Shown: positions 28,322-37,221, counted from the stretch's first letter. The stretch is 51,856 nucleotides of DNA from Candidatus Bathyanammoxibius amoris (GCA_024451685.1 JAMXCW010000014.1:4357-56212), one strand, 5' to 3'. Numbers and translations: made by a program. The notes: generated by a model from the letters alone, not told the origin.

Positions 28322-29313
28322 CTTTCCGCATAAAAACCATGACGGTCCCGGACATACCGGAGGTGCAAAAGCTCTTCAATGAGACGATAACGAAGCTGTG
28401 CGCGAACCGCCCCCCGGAGGAAAGGCGGCACCTCAAAGAAGACAACAGTCCGAAACGGATAAAAGAAAGGTTAAAGGACAAAAACAGCGTGTATCTCGTG
28501 GCCAGGAAGGACAAAAAGGCGATAGGCTACGTATTCGGCTGGAACCTGGACGGTGTGGGCCACATCCACTGGTTCTACGTTACCAAGGGCACAAAGGGGA
28601 TGGGTTATGAACGTAAACTCCAGGAAAAGGCACTCTCAGAATTCAAGAAAATGCGGTGCTACGAAAGCAGGGTTTTCGTATACCCTGAAGACCGTGAAAC
28701 GTGCGACCTCCTGGAGAGTCTGGGCTTTCTAGAAAAGGCAAGCCTGGAAGAAGAATTCCTTGGTGTAGGTCTGGTACTTTTCGTTAAACAACTGGCCAAA
28801 CTGCCAAAGGCCGTCCAAAAAAAGCTCATACTTGCCGGGGAAGCGGGCCAGGGCATAAAACTGATGGCCCACGCCCTGGCCAACATACTTGCAAAGCTCG
28901 GCAAAGAGGTCTCCGTAAACCTAGTCTACGACGCCGCCGTCAGGGGTGGAGACATTACCGCCGAACTCGTTTTTTCAGACGAACGAATAGACGTCCCGTT
29001 CTTCAACAAGGCGGACATATGCCTGCGGCTCTCCAAACCGGTACGCAGAAAATTTAACGCTGATAAGCAAATCATAGACATGTCTATCGCTGAAGACCTG
29101 GAATACGTGGGCGCAAAAGACGTGCGCCCGTTCAAGCAGGATGCAATCGAAAAATTCGGCAGCCCTATATTTATCAACATGATTGCCCTGGGCAGGGTTC
29201 TGAACTACATCGGCATACCTATAGACCAGGTAGACTTCCGCACAAGCCTGCCGGCCCGCTTCCTGGAAGAAAACGTACGCGCCATAAAATACGGCTACAC
29301 ATATCAGGACTAG
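28318..29313 (+). CDS. korC: GNAT acetyltransferase - KorC (gamma subunit) fusion
   Basis: 331 residues with two domains in one frame. Residues 1 to about 150 look like a GNAT acetyltransferase (IGYVFGWNLD beta bulge, VTKGTKGMGYERKLQEKAL acetyl-CoA loop, and a C-terminal SLGF segment). Residues about 165 to 331 are the gamma subunit of 2-oxoacid oxidoreductases (LILAGEAGQGIKLMAHALANIL, DAAVRGGDITAELVFSD). No stop or break lies between them. The KorC part completes the four-subunit enzyme korDABC. The GNAT part may acetylate something or serve as a structural add-on; its activity is unproven. Confidence 0.88.
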   Translation: MTFRIKTMTVPDIPEVQKLFNETITKLCANRPPEERRHLKEDNSPKRIKERLKDKNSVYLVARKDKKAIGYVFGWNLDGVGHIHWFYVTKGTKGMGYERKLQEKALSEFKKMRCYESRVFVYPEDRETCDLLESLGFLEKASLEEEFLGVGLVLFVKQLAKLPKAVQKKLILAGEAGQGIKLMAHALANILAKLGKEVSVNLVYDAAVRGGDITAELVFSDERIDVPFFNKADICLRLSKPVRRKFNADKQIIDMSIAEDLEYVGAKDVRPFKQDAIEKFGSPIFINMIALGRVLNYIGIPIDQVDFRTSLPARFLEENVRAIKYGYTYQD

Positions 29314-29315
29314 CC

Positions 29316-30158
29316 ATGCGCCAGATAGACTCAAGAACCATTACCCGGGCCATAGAAAAAGGCTTTATGGAGATTACACATCTGCCGGGGGATGACCTCA
29401 TCGCCGCCCTTGAAAGGGCCTGCCGGGAAGAAGAATCCCCAACGGGCAAAGAGGTCCTGGCGGAACTGCTTGAGAACGCGAAGATAGGCAGAGAAGAACA
29501 TACACCCATATGCCAGGACACCGGCAACAGCGTCGTCTTTGTGGAGGTAGGGCAGGACGTGCACATAACGGGAGAAACGCCCTTTGAAGCCGTTAAACGC
29601 GGCGTAAGTGAAGGATACACAAAAGGATACCTCCGGGCATCCATAGTCGCCGACCCCATAGGGCGCAAGAACACCGGGGATAACACACCGCCTTTCGTTC
29701 ACACGGAGATTGTGCCCGGAGACAGGATAAAAATCACCATGATGGCCAAGGGTTCGGGGTGCGAGAACATGAGCCGCTTCAAGATGTTGACCCCTGCCGG
29801 GGGCAGGCAGGGGGTGGTGGACTTTGTGGTCGAAACGGTGCTAAGGGGTGGCGGTAAACCCTGCCCGCCGCTCATCGTGGGAGTCGGCATAGGCGGCACC
29901 TTCGACCTGACCACCAGTATCGCAAAAAAATCCCTCTTCCGCCCCCTGGGCGAACACCACCCGGAGCCTCACATAAGAGAGCTGGAAGAAGAACTTTTGG
30001 ACAAAATAAATAGTCTGGGCCTCGGCCCCCAGGGCTGGGGAGGGCGCGCAACCGCCCTCGCGGTGCACGTTGAGACACACCCCTGCCACATCGCAAGCCT
30101 CCCCGTGGCAGTGAATATCGAGTGCCACTCGCACAGGGTCAGGACCGTGACATTGTAA
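29316..30158 (+). CDS. Class I fumarate hydratase, alpha (N-terminal) subunit
   Basis: Interconverts fumarate and malate with an oxygen-sensitive [4Fe-4S] cluster, together with the beta subunit. 280 residues with the family segments PICQDTGNSVVFVEVG (first cluster Cys), KGSGCENMSRFKML (second) and CHIASLPVAVNIECHSHR near the end. It starts two bases after the KorC stop. The beta gene is not next: it lies about 1.2 kb further on, after a transaldolase-family gene. Confidence 0.93.
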   Translation: MRQIDSRTITRAIEKGFMEITHLPGDDLIAALERACREEESPTGKEVLAELLENAKIGREEHTPICQDTGNSVVFVEVGQDVHITGETPFEAVKRGVSEGYTKGYLRASIVADPIGRKNTGDNTPPFVHTEIVPGDRIKITMMAKGSGCENMSRFKMLTPAGGRQGVVDFVVETVLRGGGKPCPPLIVGVGIGGTFDLTTSIAKKSLFRPLGEHHPEPHIRELEEELLDKINSLGLGPQGWGGRATALAVHVETHPCHIASLPVAVNIECHSHRVRTVTL

Positions 30159-30166
30159 ATGAAAAG

Positions 30167-30213
30167 CCGGCACATTTATGAAAAAAGACAAATATGCCGG
30201 GACAGGGCCTGTC
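30167..30213. promoter_or_regulatory. Inverted repeats between fumarase alpha and transaldolase genes
   Basis: CCGGCA at 30167-30172 pairs with TGCCGG at 30195-30200, followed at once by the 13-bp palindrome GACAGGGCCTGTC (30201-30213). There is no adjacent T run for a classical terminator. It may be an operator or attenuator. Function is unproven. Confidence 0.4.
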
Positions 30214-30268
30214 TCACACCAGAGGCAGACCAATTATTTTTTGGGTATTTTTACAGGGGTCTCTATCT

Positions 30269-31138
30269 ATGAAACGACCAAAAAATCTTAAGACCAAAAT
30301 ATCTTTAGACAGCGGAAACCCGGAGGAGACGAAGCAGGTTATCTCGCTCCTCGGATTTCTCGACGGACAGACCACCAACCCCACGCTCGTCTCAGAAAAC
30401 CCTCAGGTAAAGGCACGGCTTGAACGTGGCGAAAAATTTGCCAGAGAAGAATTACTTGGCTTTTACCACAAGATTATTAAAGAAATCTCCGCACTAATTC
30501 CACCGGACGGTCATCTATCCATAGAGGTCTACGCAGACCATTCCACAACCGCCGACGAGATGCTCCGGCAGGGTAGAGAGATGCACTCCTGGAACCTCAA
30601 CGCGCATGTCAAATACCCCGCGACTAAAGAGGGGCTTGTCGCGGCTCAGCAGTCGGTAAAGGAAGGTATTCGCGCCAACCTCACAATCTGCTTCTCTCAG
30701 GAGCAGGCAGCCGCGGCGTACGCGGCAACACCAGGCGCAGCAAAAGGACAGGTGGTCGTCTCCCCGTACGTAGGCCGCCTTGAGGACCATGGTCAGAACG
30801 GAATGGACCTGATCAAAAATATTATTGATATGTATAAAAGCAGCGACGGGCATGTCGGGGTTCTTGTCGCAAGCGTAAGACACGTTGCCCACATGCTTTA
30901 CGCCATGCAACTTGGGGCTGACATCATTACGGCGCACCCAAAGGTGTTAAAAGAGTGGGGTGAAAAGGGCATGCCCACGCCCGACAATAACTACCGCTAT
31001 GATTCCGGAGATTTGGAGGCCATTCCATATAAAGACCTTGACCTTTCAAAAGACTGGGAAGAATTTGACATCACACACGAACTAACAGATGAGGGCGTAA
31101 AGAAATTCTCACAGGACTGGAACCACCTTATTAAATAG
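30269..31138 (+). CDS. Transaldolase-family protein
   Basis: 289 residues from ATG at 30269, preceded by AGGGG; the open frame extends upstream but without a family counterpart. It looks like a TIM-barrel transaldolase: LKTKISLDSGNPEE and GFLDGQTTNPTLVSEN at the start, the Schiff-base lysine in NAHVKYPATKEG, SVRHVAHMLYAMQLGADIITAHP near the end. The C-terminus is longer than in short TalC-type enzymes. It probably belongs to the pentose phosphate or a related aldol pathway. It separates the two fumarase subunit genes. Confidence 0.8.
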   Translation: MKRPKNLKTKISLDSGNPEETKQVISLLGFLDGQTTNPTLVSENPQVKARLERGEKFAREELLGFYHKIIKEISALIPPDGHLSIEVYADHSTTADEMLRQGREMHSWNLNAHVKYPATKEGLVAAQQSVKEGIRANLTICFSQEQAAAAYAATPGAAKGQVVVSPYVGRLEDHGQNGMDLIKNIIDMYKSSDGHVGVLVASVRHVAHMLYAMQLGADIITAHPKVLKEWGEKGMPTPDNNYRYDSGDLEAIPYKDLDLSKDWEEFDITHELTDEGVKKFSQDWNHLIK

Positions 31139-31230
31139 ACCATCCCTTAAATTTTACGTACAGAAAAAGCTTTTTAAGACCGTATTTATTAATATAATAA
31201 GGGTTCTGCAAAAGTCCACAAATACTGTAT

Positions 31231-31325
31231 GTCATTCTGAGCCCTGGCGCAGGGTCGTGCCATAGGCAGATTCGCCTACGGCGTGACTTGTTGTCCTGCG
31301 CCGGGACAGGTCGAGAAGACCTGCC
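31231..31325. repeat. Complex hairpin, REP-like element
   Basis: This stretch is built of nested inverted repeats: GGCGCAGG pairs with CCTGCGCC, and inside it an arm starting GTCGTGCC pairs with an imperfect partner ending GCGTGAC. A second small hairpin CAGGTC/GACCTG follows. It starts with TGTCATTCTGAG, the same opening as the element at 34755, so it belongs to a dispersed intergenic repeat family. Confidence 0.65.
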
Positions 31326-31356
31326 CTACCCACCTTGATACTGGATTGAGGTAAAG

Positions 31357-31914
31357 ATGGCTAACGAAGTTATACAGATAAAAACGCCGCTGGACGAGGC
31401 AACGGTTCTCGGTCTGAAGGCCGGTCGGAGGGTACTCATCACCGGGACGCTCTACACCGCCCGGGACGCGGCCCACGAACGCATAACGGAACTCATTAGA
31501 GAAAGCAAACCCCTGCCCTTCGACCTCAAGGGACAGATAATTTACTACGTCGGCCCCTCCCCCGCCAAACCGGGACAGGTCGTAGGCTCCGCCGGCCCCA
31601 CCACAAGTTCCAGGATGGACACTTACATGGAAACGCTTTACAAACTGGGCCTCAAGGGCACTATCGGCAAGGGGAACAGGTCACAGGAAGTGATAGACTT
31701 GATCAAGAGATATAAGGCCGTCCATTTCTCAAATATCGGCGGCGCGGGCGCGCTCATCGCAAAAACCATAAAAAAGTGTGAGACCATAGCTTTTGAGGAC
31801 CTTGGTACGGAGGCCATCCACCGCATGGAGGTAGAAGACTTTTCCTGCATCGTGGCCTACGATTCAGAGGGAAACGACGTATATAAAGAAGCAGTCAAGA
31901 AATACGGAAGATAA
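31357..31914 (+). CDS. Class I fumarate hydratase, beta (C-terminal) subunit
   Basis: 185 residues corresponding to the C-terminal half of class I fumarases. YYVGPSPAKPGQVVGSAGPTTSSRMD is the substrate-side signature, followed by GKGNRS and FSNIGGAGALIAK. It would pair with the alpha subunit encoded at 29316-30158, although the two genes are separated. Length and motifs are those of a normal beta subunit, with a proper ATG start. Confidence 0.93.
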   Translation: MANEVIQIKTPLDEATVLGLKAGRRVLITGTLYTARDAAHERITELIRESKPLPFDLKGQIIYYVGPSPAKPGQVVGSAGPTTSSRMDTYMETLYKLGLKGTIGKGNRSQEVIDLIKRYKAVHFSNIGGAGALIAKTIKKCETIAFEDLGTEAIHRMEVEDFSCIVAYDSEGNDVYKEAVKKYGR

Positions 31915-31920
31915 GATCCT

Positions 31921-33231
31921 ATGGTGAAAAACGACAAGAGAAAACTCCTGTACATAGTACTTGACGGTATGCCCGACGGCCCTCACACCGTGAAGGAACT
32001 GGGTAATAAGACCCCCCTCGAGGCAGCCGACACGCCGAATCTGGACCTGCTCGCCCAAAAGGGGCAAACGGGGTTGATGCACCCGGTAAGGAAGGGCCTC
32101 GCCCCTGAGTCCGACGTGGCGGTGATAAGCATCCTGGGTTATAACCCCTTCCTCTACTACACGGGCAGGGGGCCTCTGGAAGCATTTGCGGCGGGGCTGA
32201 AAATCAAACCCGGCCAACTCGCCCTCAGGGTCAACTTTGCCACAAAAGGCTCTGGAAGGGATATACTGGACCGCCGGGTGGGCAGAAACCTCTCTACCGA
32301 GGAGGCTACCGCACTGTGCGGGGAAATAAATTCCAGGCTTAAACTCGAATCCGTACCGGCCACGTTCCAGCTAAGAAACACCATCGGCCACAGGGCCGCG
32401 CTGGTCATACGGTCAAAGGGACATGAACTCTCGGGTGAGATAACCAACACAGACCCCGCCTACGGCAGGGAGGGCATTTTAGGTGTCGCGCTGGAGGAGG
32501 GCTCTTACCGCAATGTGGTCCAGCTGGCCAGGCCGTTGAACAAATGTAAAGACATTAAGGCCGCCGCCCTCGCGGCCCTGCTCGTAAACGAGTTTACCGT
32601 CAAGAGCAGTGAGATACTGAGAGCGTCTCCAGTCAATAAAAAACGTAACCGCCGCAGGCGTCATCCGGCCAACCTGCTCCTCCTCAGAGACGCGGGCAAC
32701 CGTCTACCTGTGCTGCCGAGTATAAAAAAGGTCTTCGGCAAGAACTTCGCGTGTCTCGCGGACATGCCTATAGAGAGTGGCATAGCGCTCTTAACCGGGA
32801 TGAGCGTGGTAAAACTTCCACCGCCGACCTCCAATCCGAAAAAGGACTATTCGCTGCGGGTGAAAGAAAGCCTTGCGGCGCTGCGTAAATACGACGGTGT
32901 CTACGTACACATAAAAGGGCCCGATATACCGGGCCATGACGGCCACTGTAAAAAGAAGAAGGACGCTATCGAGGCCATAGACAGGTACTATCTCGGGCCC
33001 ATACTGAAAGGCATAGACCTTGAAAACACCGTGGTCGCCGTAACCTCAGACCACTCAACACCCTGCCGGACCAAGTCGCACTCACACGACGCCGTGCCCC
33101 TGGTAATCTGCGGCGGTCCCGTCAAACCCGACCGTACCACGGTTTTCTCCGAAAAGTCCTGCGCCAGGGGACAGATGGGGGAGATTAACGGGACCCAACT
33201 CATGCCCATATTAATAGGCTACTGTCACTAG
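31921..33231 (+). CDS. apgM: 2,3-bisphosphoglycerate-independent phosphoglycerate mutase (archaeal type)
   Basis: Interconverts 3- and 2-phosphoglycerate in glycolysis/gluconeogenesis. The 436 residues show LYIVLDGMPDGP (metal-binding Asp near the start), ADTPNLDLLAQKG, the phospho-acceptor Ser in PESDVAVISILGYNP, and metal-site VTSDHSTPCRTKSHSHDAVP at the C-terminus. It is in the alkaline-phosphatase superfamily; the archaeal type is frequent in anaerobes and Planctomycetota. It starts six bases after fumarase beta. Confidence 0.92.
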   Translation: MVKNDKRKLLYIVLDGMPDGPHTVKELGNKTPLEAADTPNLDLLAQKGQTGLMHPVRKGLAPESDVAVISILGYNPFLYYTGRGPLEAFAAGLKIKPGQLALRVNFATKGSGRDILDRRVGRNLSTEEATALCGEINSRLKLESVPATFQLRNTIGHRAALVIRSKGHELSGEITNTDPAYGREGILGVALEEGSYRNVVQLARPLNKCKDIKAAALAALLVNEFTVKSSEILRASPVNKKRNRRRRHPANLLLLRDAGNRLPVLPSIKKVFGKNFACLADMPIESGIALLTGMSVVKLPPPTSNPKKDYSLRVKESLAALRKYDGVYVHIKGPDIPGHDGHCKKKKDAIEAIDRYYLGPILKGIDLENTVVAVTSDHSTPCRTKSHSHDAVPLVICGGPVKPDRTTVFSEKSCARGQMGEINGTQLMPILIGYCH

Positions 33232-33298
33232 CCCTTTGAATGAGCACACGGTTTTTCCCCTTGTACAGGCAGGCCGTCCCTGATACCATATCTCCCGT

Positions 33299-34225
33299 AT
33301 GGTTAGCTTCGCGGGTAGAGATATCATCTCCTTCAGGGATTTCACCAAGGAGGAGATACTCTTTATCTTAAGTCTTTCCAAAGAGATGGAGACAGAAGCC
33401 CGCCCCGACCTGCTCAAGGGCAAGGTGCTGGCCACGCTGTTTTTTGAACCTTCCACACGCACCCGGATGAGCTTCGAGTCGGCCATGAAGCTTTTGGGCG
33501 GAGAGGTCATCAGTTTTGCGGAGCCGGGGGCCACATCGGTCGTCAAGGGTGAATCCTTAAGGGACACGGTCAAGATTGTCGCAGGGTACGCGAGCGCAAT
33601 CGTCATAAGACACTTCCTGGACGGTGCGGCAAGGGTGGTGGCGGACACGGTGGACATACCCGTCATTAACGCGGGGGACGGCGCAAACCAGCATCCCACA
33701 CAAACGTTCCTCGACCTCTACACCATACACAAGACCACGGGCGCGCTGGACGGCCTTACCATAGGATTCATAGGCGACCTGAAGTACGGCCGTACCGTGC
33801 ACTCACTCGCATATGCGCTGGCCCACTTTAATTCATCCATGTACTTCATATCGCCGCCAAGCCTGCGAATGCCCCCGGACATGCTGAAGGAACTGGACAA
33901 CAGAGGTGTCCGGTTTTGGGAGGTCACCTCTCTTGAGGAGGCAAGCAGCAAACTCGACGCCCTTTACTGCACACGCATACAGAAGGAACGCTTCGCCGAC
34001 CCCATTGAGTTCGGGAAGGTCAAGGACACCTACCACCTGAGCAAGGCCTCGCTGGACAGGTTAAACATAAAGGAGTCTCTGAAGATCCTGCACCCCCTTC
34101 CCCGCGTGGAGGAGATGGACGAGAGCCTTGACGACACCCCGTACGCCGTGTACTTCCAGCAGGCGCACAGCGGAGTACCCGTCAGGGAGGCGATACTCGC
34201 CTCGGTACTGGGGGCAAAGGAGTAG
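33299..34225 (+). CDS. pyrB: Aspartate carbamoyltransferase, catalytic subunit
   Basis: First committed step of pyrimidine synthesis: carbamoyl phosphate plus aspartate. 308 residues with the carbamoyl-phosphate loop FFEPSTRTRMSFESA and the HPTQTFLDLYTI and HPLPRVEEMD segments. Together with the adjacent PyrI it should form an allosteric dodecamer-type enzyme. Start ATG at 33299. Confidence 0.96.
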   Translation: MVSFAGRDIISFRDFTKEEILFILSLSKEMETEARPDLLKGKVLATLFFEPSTRTRMSFESAMKLLGGEVISFAEPGATSVVKGESLRDTVKIVAGYASAIVIRHFLDGAARVVADTVDIPVINAGDGANQHPTQTFLDLYTIHKTTGALDGLTIGFIGDLKYGRTVHSLAYALAHFNSSMYFISPPSLRMPPDMLKELDNRGVRFWEVTSLEEASSKLDALYCTRIQKERFADPIEFGKVKDTYHLSKASLDRLNIKESLKILHPLPRVEEMDESLDDTPYAVYFQQAHSGVPVREAILASVLGAKE

Positions 34226-34229
34226 CCAT

Positions 34230-34685
34230 ATGACAGTCAAACAGCTCCAGGTCTCGGCCATAAAAAACGGGACGGTCATAGACCACATAGAAAGCAAAAA
34301 CACCTTTAAGGTCGCAAACATACTTAACATTGAAAACGAGACACAGGTCGTCCTCATAGGGATGAACCTCAGCAGCCACAACCTGGGCAGAAAGGGCATA
34401 GTAAAAATCGAAGGGAAAAACCTCACCCAGGAAGAGGCCAACAAGATAGCCCTCATTGCCCCGGACGCCACGCTGAACATCATAAAAAACTACGAGGCCG
34501 TAGATAAGAAGAAGGTCAGCCTGGAGGACGAGCTCCGGGGTATAGTAAAATGTTTCAACCCCAACTGCGTGAGCAACCACGAACGGATTCAGACCCATTT
34601 CCACGTAGAGAGAAAAGACCCGCCCTGCCTCCGCTGCCACCACTGCGAACGCACAATGGAGGGGAAGGACATAGAACTGCTGTAA
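34230..34685 (+). CDS. pyrI: Aspartate carbamoyltransferase, regulatory subunit
   Basis: 151 residues from ATG at 34230, four bases after pyrB. The N-terminal allosteric domain (KNGTVIDHIE) binds nucleotides. The C-terminal zinc domain has CFNPNC and CLRCHHC, the four-cysteine set that joins regulatory to catalytic subunits. A longer frame upstream lies inside pyrB and is not the start. Its presence predicts feedback control by CTP/ATP. Confidence 0.95.
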   Translation: MTVKQLQVSAIKNGTVIDHIESKNTFKVANILNIENETQVVLIGMNLSSHNLGRKGIVKIEGKNLTQEEANKIALIAPDATLNIIKNYEAVDKKKVSLEDELRGIVKCFNPNCVSNHERIQTHFHVERKDPPCLRCHHCERTMEGKDIELL

Positions 34686-34997
34686 ACTACTGCGGGAACC
34701 GCTGCTTGTTTAAAACGGCGCATCAAGTCATACCCTGCAAAGACTAAGCCCTTCTGTCATTCTGAGCGTAAGCGAAGAATCTAGTACCTTTAAGATTCTT
34801 CGGTCGCTTTACTCCCTCAGAATGACAATTTTGTGAAACTTTTCACTAGCCTCCTGACGCACCCCGCTGCAAAATATTTTTGTCTTTCCCAAAGATGGAA
34901 TAGGTTATAAAATGATGTTTTTCTTCAGGCACTAATATATCTCGCCGAAGACACGAACTGATGTCCCCTTTTTTATTCAAGATAGCAGGAGGTTTTA
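34686..34997. other. Intergenic region with REP-like element before the PHP gene
   Basis: 312 bp without a gene. The main content is the long palindrome at 34755-34827. A possible ATG-proximal AT-rich tract near 34906-34915 could hold a promoter but no clear -35/-10 pair is convincing. Confidence 0.5.
34755..34827. repeat. Long imperfect palindrome (REP-like)
   Basis: TGTCATTCTGAG at 34755-34766 pairs perfectly with CTCAGAATGACA at 34816-34827. An inner stem AGCGAAGAATCT pairs with AGATTCTTCG plus a short bulge. The whole 73-bp unit folds into one long hairpin on either strand, in line with a mobile or REP-type repeat. It shares its opening motif with the element at 31231. Confidence 0.85.
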
Positions 34998-35810
34998 TTG
35001 CACTCCATATTTACCGTGGACTGTCACGTGCATACGCACCGGTCGGCATGTGCCGACCCTGTTGACATAGAAGACTACCTGGGCCGGGCACGCGGGCTCG
35101 GCGTCGAGTGTTTCGCCATCACGGACCACAGCAACGACATATACTTCGACGGTGAGGACCGGCAGTGTCTCAAGTGGAAGCTGGAACCCCCTGAGTTCCA
35201 CGATGTGATAAAAAAACGCTCCGGCCGGATGGACGAATACATATCGCACGTCGGGCAATACAGGGACATGGGCGTGCGTGTCGGCATAGAGCTGGAACAG
35301 ATGCCGCTGAGTGGGGACTTCATATTCGACTGGGGGTACAGGAAGGAGTTCGACGTGGTAATAGGCTCCGTGCACAGCGTGCCCTCCGTAAGCCGGGACG
35401 GCGCAATGGATGCAGACGCCGTAAGGGAGGAATTCCTTTCGCTCACTATGAAGGCCCTGGAGCAGGACATTGACATACTGGCGCATCCCACAAGGAGCCT
35501 CCATAACGCCGGTATCGCCGTGCCGGGGAGCTACTACGAGGCCATCATAGACAAGGCCGTCTCCAGGGGAATCCCACTGGAGATAAATTCCCATTCGCTG
35601 AACCCGGAACCGGAGTTTGTAAAAAAATGCGTCGAGAAGGGCGCAAGACTCGCCTTTTGCACGGACAGCCACTCGCTCAGTGAATTCGGGGATTTCTCCT
35701 TTCATAAAAAACTCCTGAAAGAGGCGGGCATAAACGATGAAACCGCCAGGAAACACTGCTTTACGCCGCTTCAGGATTTTCTCAGGAGAGAAGAAAGGGT
35801 AACAAGATAG
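34998..35810 (+). CDS. PHP-domain phosphoesterase
   Basis: 270 residues. PHP metal motifs: DCHVHTHRS at the start, FAITDHS near 41, EINSH and FCTDSHS near the C-terminus, and the HPTRSLHN segment. The TTG start at 34998 follows AGGAGG at the right distance. The size and motif order resemble histidinol-phosphatase (HisJ/HisK type) or related phosphoesterases; the his genes at 14-16 kb make histidinol phosphatase possible, but the substrate is not determined. The next gene begins four bases later. Confidence 0.85.
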   Translation: MHSIFTVDCHVHTHRSACADPVDIEDYLGRARGLGVECFAITDHSNDIYFDGEDRQCLKWKLEPPEFHDVIKKRSGRMDEYISHVGQYRDMGVRVGIELEQMPLSGDFIFDWGYRKEFDVVIGSVHSVPSVSRDGAMDADAVREEFLSLTMKALEQDIDILAHPTRSLHNAGIAVPGSYYEAIIDKAVSRGIPLEINSHSLNPEPEFVKKCVEKGARLAFCTDSHSLSEFGDFSFHKKLLKEAGINDETARKHCFTPLQDFLRREERVTR

Positions 35811-35814
35811 TATC

Positions 35815-36756
35815 GTGGAAATAAATAGGAGACCACCCGCCCTGTATCGAAAGACGATCATTCCCATCCTATTATTGTTCTGTGTGTTGACAGGTTGTAC
35901 GTTTGAGGCCAGAAACCACTTAATCCTCGGCACGAACTACCTCAAGCTGGGCAAAATCGACCACTCGATAAGAGAGTTTAAAAAGGCCCTGGTGGCAGAC
36001 CCCAAGAACGTCACGGCGCTCATACGTCTGGGGAACGCCTACGAAAAGAAGGGTCTGACGGACGAGGCCATCGCCGAGTACGAAAAGGCGCTTAAGTACA
36101 GCCCGAACTCGGCAAACGCCCACGCCTCCCTCGGTCTAGCCTATGCCAGGAAGGGTATGTTCGACGAAGCCATCGCTGAATATAATAAAGTGATAGACAT
36201 CTACCCGGGCCTCGCCGAGCCCTATTTCATGATGGGGCTGGCCTACGGAGAAAGTGGAACGCTCGACAAGGCAATCATCTGTTTTAAAAAAGCTACCAAG
36301 ATTGACCCGAAGTACACCGAGGCGTATCTGTATCTGGGACTGGCCTACGACACAAAGGGCGACACCGAAGGCGCTATCCGTGAGTTTGAAAAGGTCCTGG
36401 AACTCAGACCCCACGACGCCGTCGCCAGCGTCAGCCTCGCAGAGACGTACATGAACAAGGGCGTTAAGTATGAACAGGAAGGACGACTTGACGAGGCTAT
36501 ATTTAATCTCCAGGAGGCCTTAGCAATAAACCAGGGGCTGGTTGAGGCACACATGCTCCTCGGCAGGATATACCAGGAAAAGGGCATGATGCAGGAGGCC
36601 ATCTCTGAATATCAACAGATAATAAGCCTCAACCCGGAATACGCCGACGCCCACAAAGAATTTGCAGAGGCCCTGAAAACGGTAGGACTGTACAGTATGG
36701 CAGAGAGGGAAACAGAGATATACAAGAACCTGACGAGAAGCAGGAACGTGAAGTGA
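35815..36756 (+). CDS. TPR-repeat lipoprotein
   Basis: 313 residues, GTG start. A hydrophobic signal ends with the lipobox VLTGC, so the protein is exported and lipid-anchored. The rest is about seven tetratricopeptide repeats (34-residue units ending in patterns such as A...Y.KALKYSPN), a scaffold for protein-protein contacts. It lies five bases after the PHP gene. Partner unknown. Confidence 0.9.
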   Translation: MEINRRPPALYRKTIIPILLLFCVLTGCTFEARNHLILGTNYLKLGKIDHSIREFKKALVADPKNVTALIRLGNAYEKKGLTDEAIAEYEKALKYSPNSANAHASLGLAYARKGMFDEAIAEYNKVIDIYPGLAEPYFMMGLAYGESGTLDKAIICFKKATKIDPKYTEAYLYLGLAYDTKGDTEGAIREFEKVLELRPHDAVASVSLAETYMNKGVKYEQEGRLDEAIFNLQEALAINQGLVEAHMLLGRIYQEKGMMQEAISEYQQIISLNPEYADAHKEFAEALKTVGLYSMAERETEIYKNLTRSRNVK

Positions 36757-36777
36757 TTTCCCGACGACATTCAACCA

Positions 36778-37215
36778 TTAATCTTCTTCCCCGGGTTTTC
36801 TCCTGTCTTTCCGGCCGAGATAGTCCTGCAGAATGAGTTGTGCCGAGATTTTATCGACTTTCCCCGCCCTCTTCTTCCTTGTAAGTCCGCCTTCCTTCAT
36901 AGCCCTGTGCGCCCTCACCGTGCTCAGGCGTTCGTCCATCATATGCACAGGAAGCGCAAAACGTTTCCTAAGTTCCCCGGCAAACGCAAGCGCTTCCCGC
37001 GCGATCTCACCGCGGGTTCCGTCCATGTTCAGGGGAAGACCCACAACTATCTCGTCGACCTCCCGCTCCCGGATAACCCCGGCCAGCACGTCCATATCAT
37101 GCCCTGACAAATCCCCGCGCTCAAGGGTAGGCAGCCCCTGGGCCGTGATACACAACGGGTCGCTTACCGCCAGGCCAATCCTCTTTCTACCGTAATCTAT
37201 ACCAAGTATTCGCAT
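36778..37215 (-). CDS. ruvX: YqgF/RuvX family Holliday junction resolvase-like
   Basis: 145 residues of the RNase H-fold YqgF family. ILGIDYGRKRIGLAVSD is the first acidic motif, VVGLPLNMDGTRG the middle, and DERLSTVRAHRAM the third. Such proteins are thought to process pre-16S rRNA and/or Holliday junctions. The C-terminus is short and acidic. It follows the HAD-kinase gene by six bases. Confidence 0.93.
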   Translation of the reverse strand: MRILGIDYGRKRIGLAVSDPLCITAQGLPTLERGDLSGHDMDVLAGVIREREVDEIVVGLPLNMDGTRGEIAREALAFAGELRKRFALPVHMMDERLSTVRAHRAMKEGGLTRKKRAGKVDKISAQLILQDYLGRKDRRKPGEED

Positions 37216-37221
37216 GTGCCG

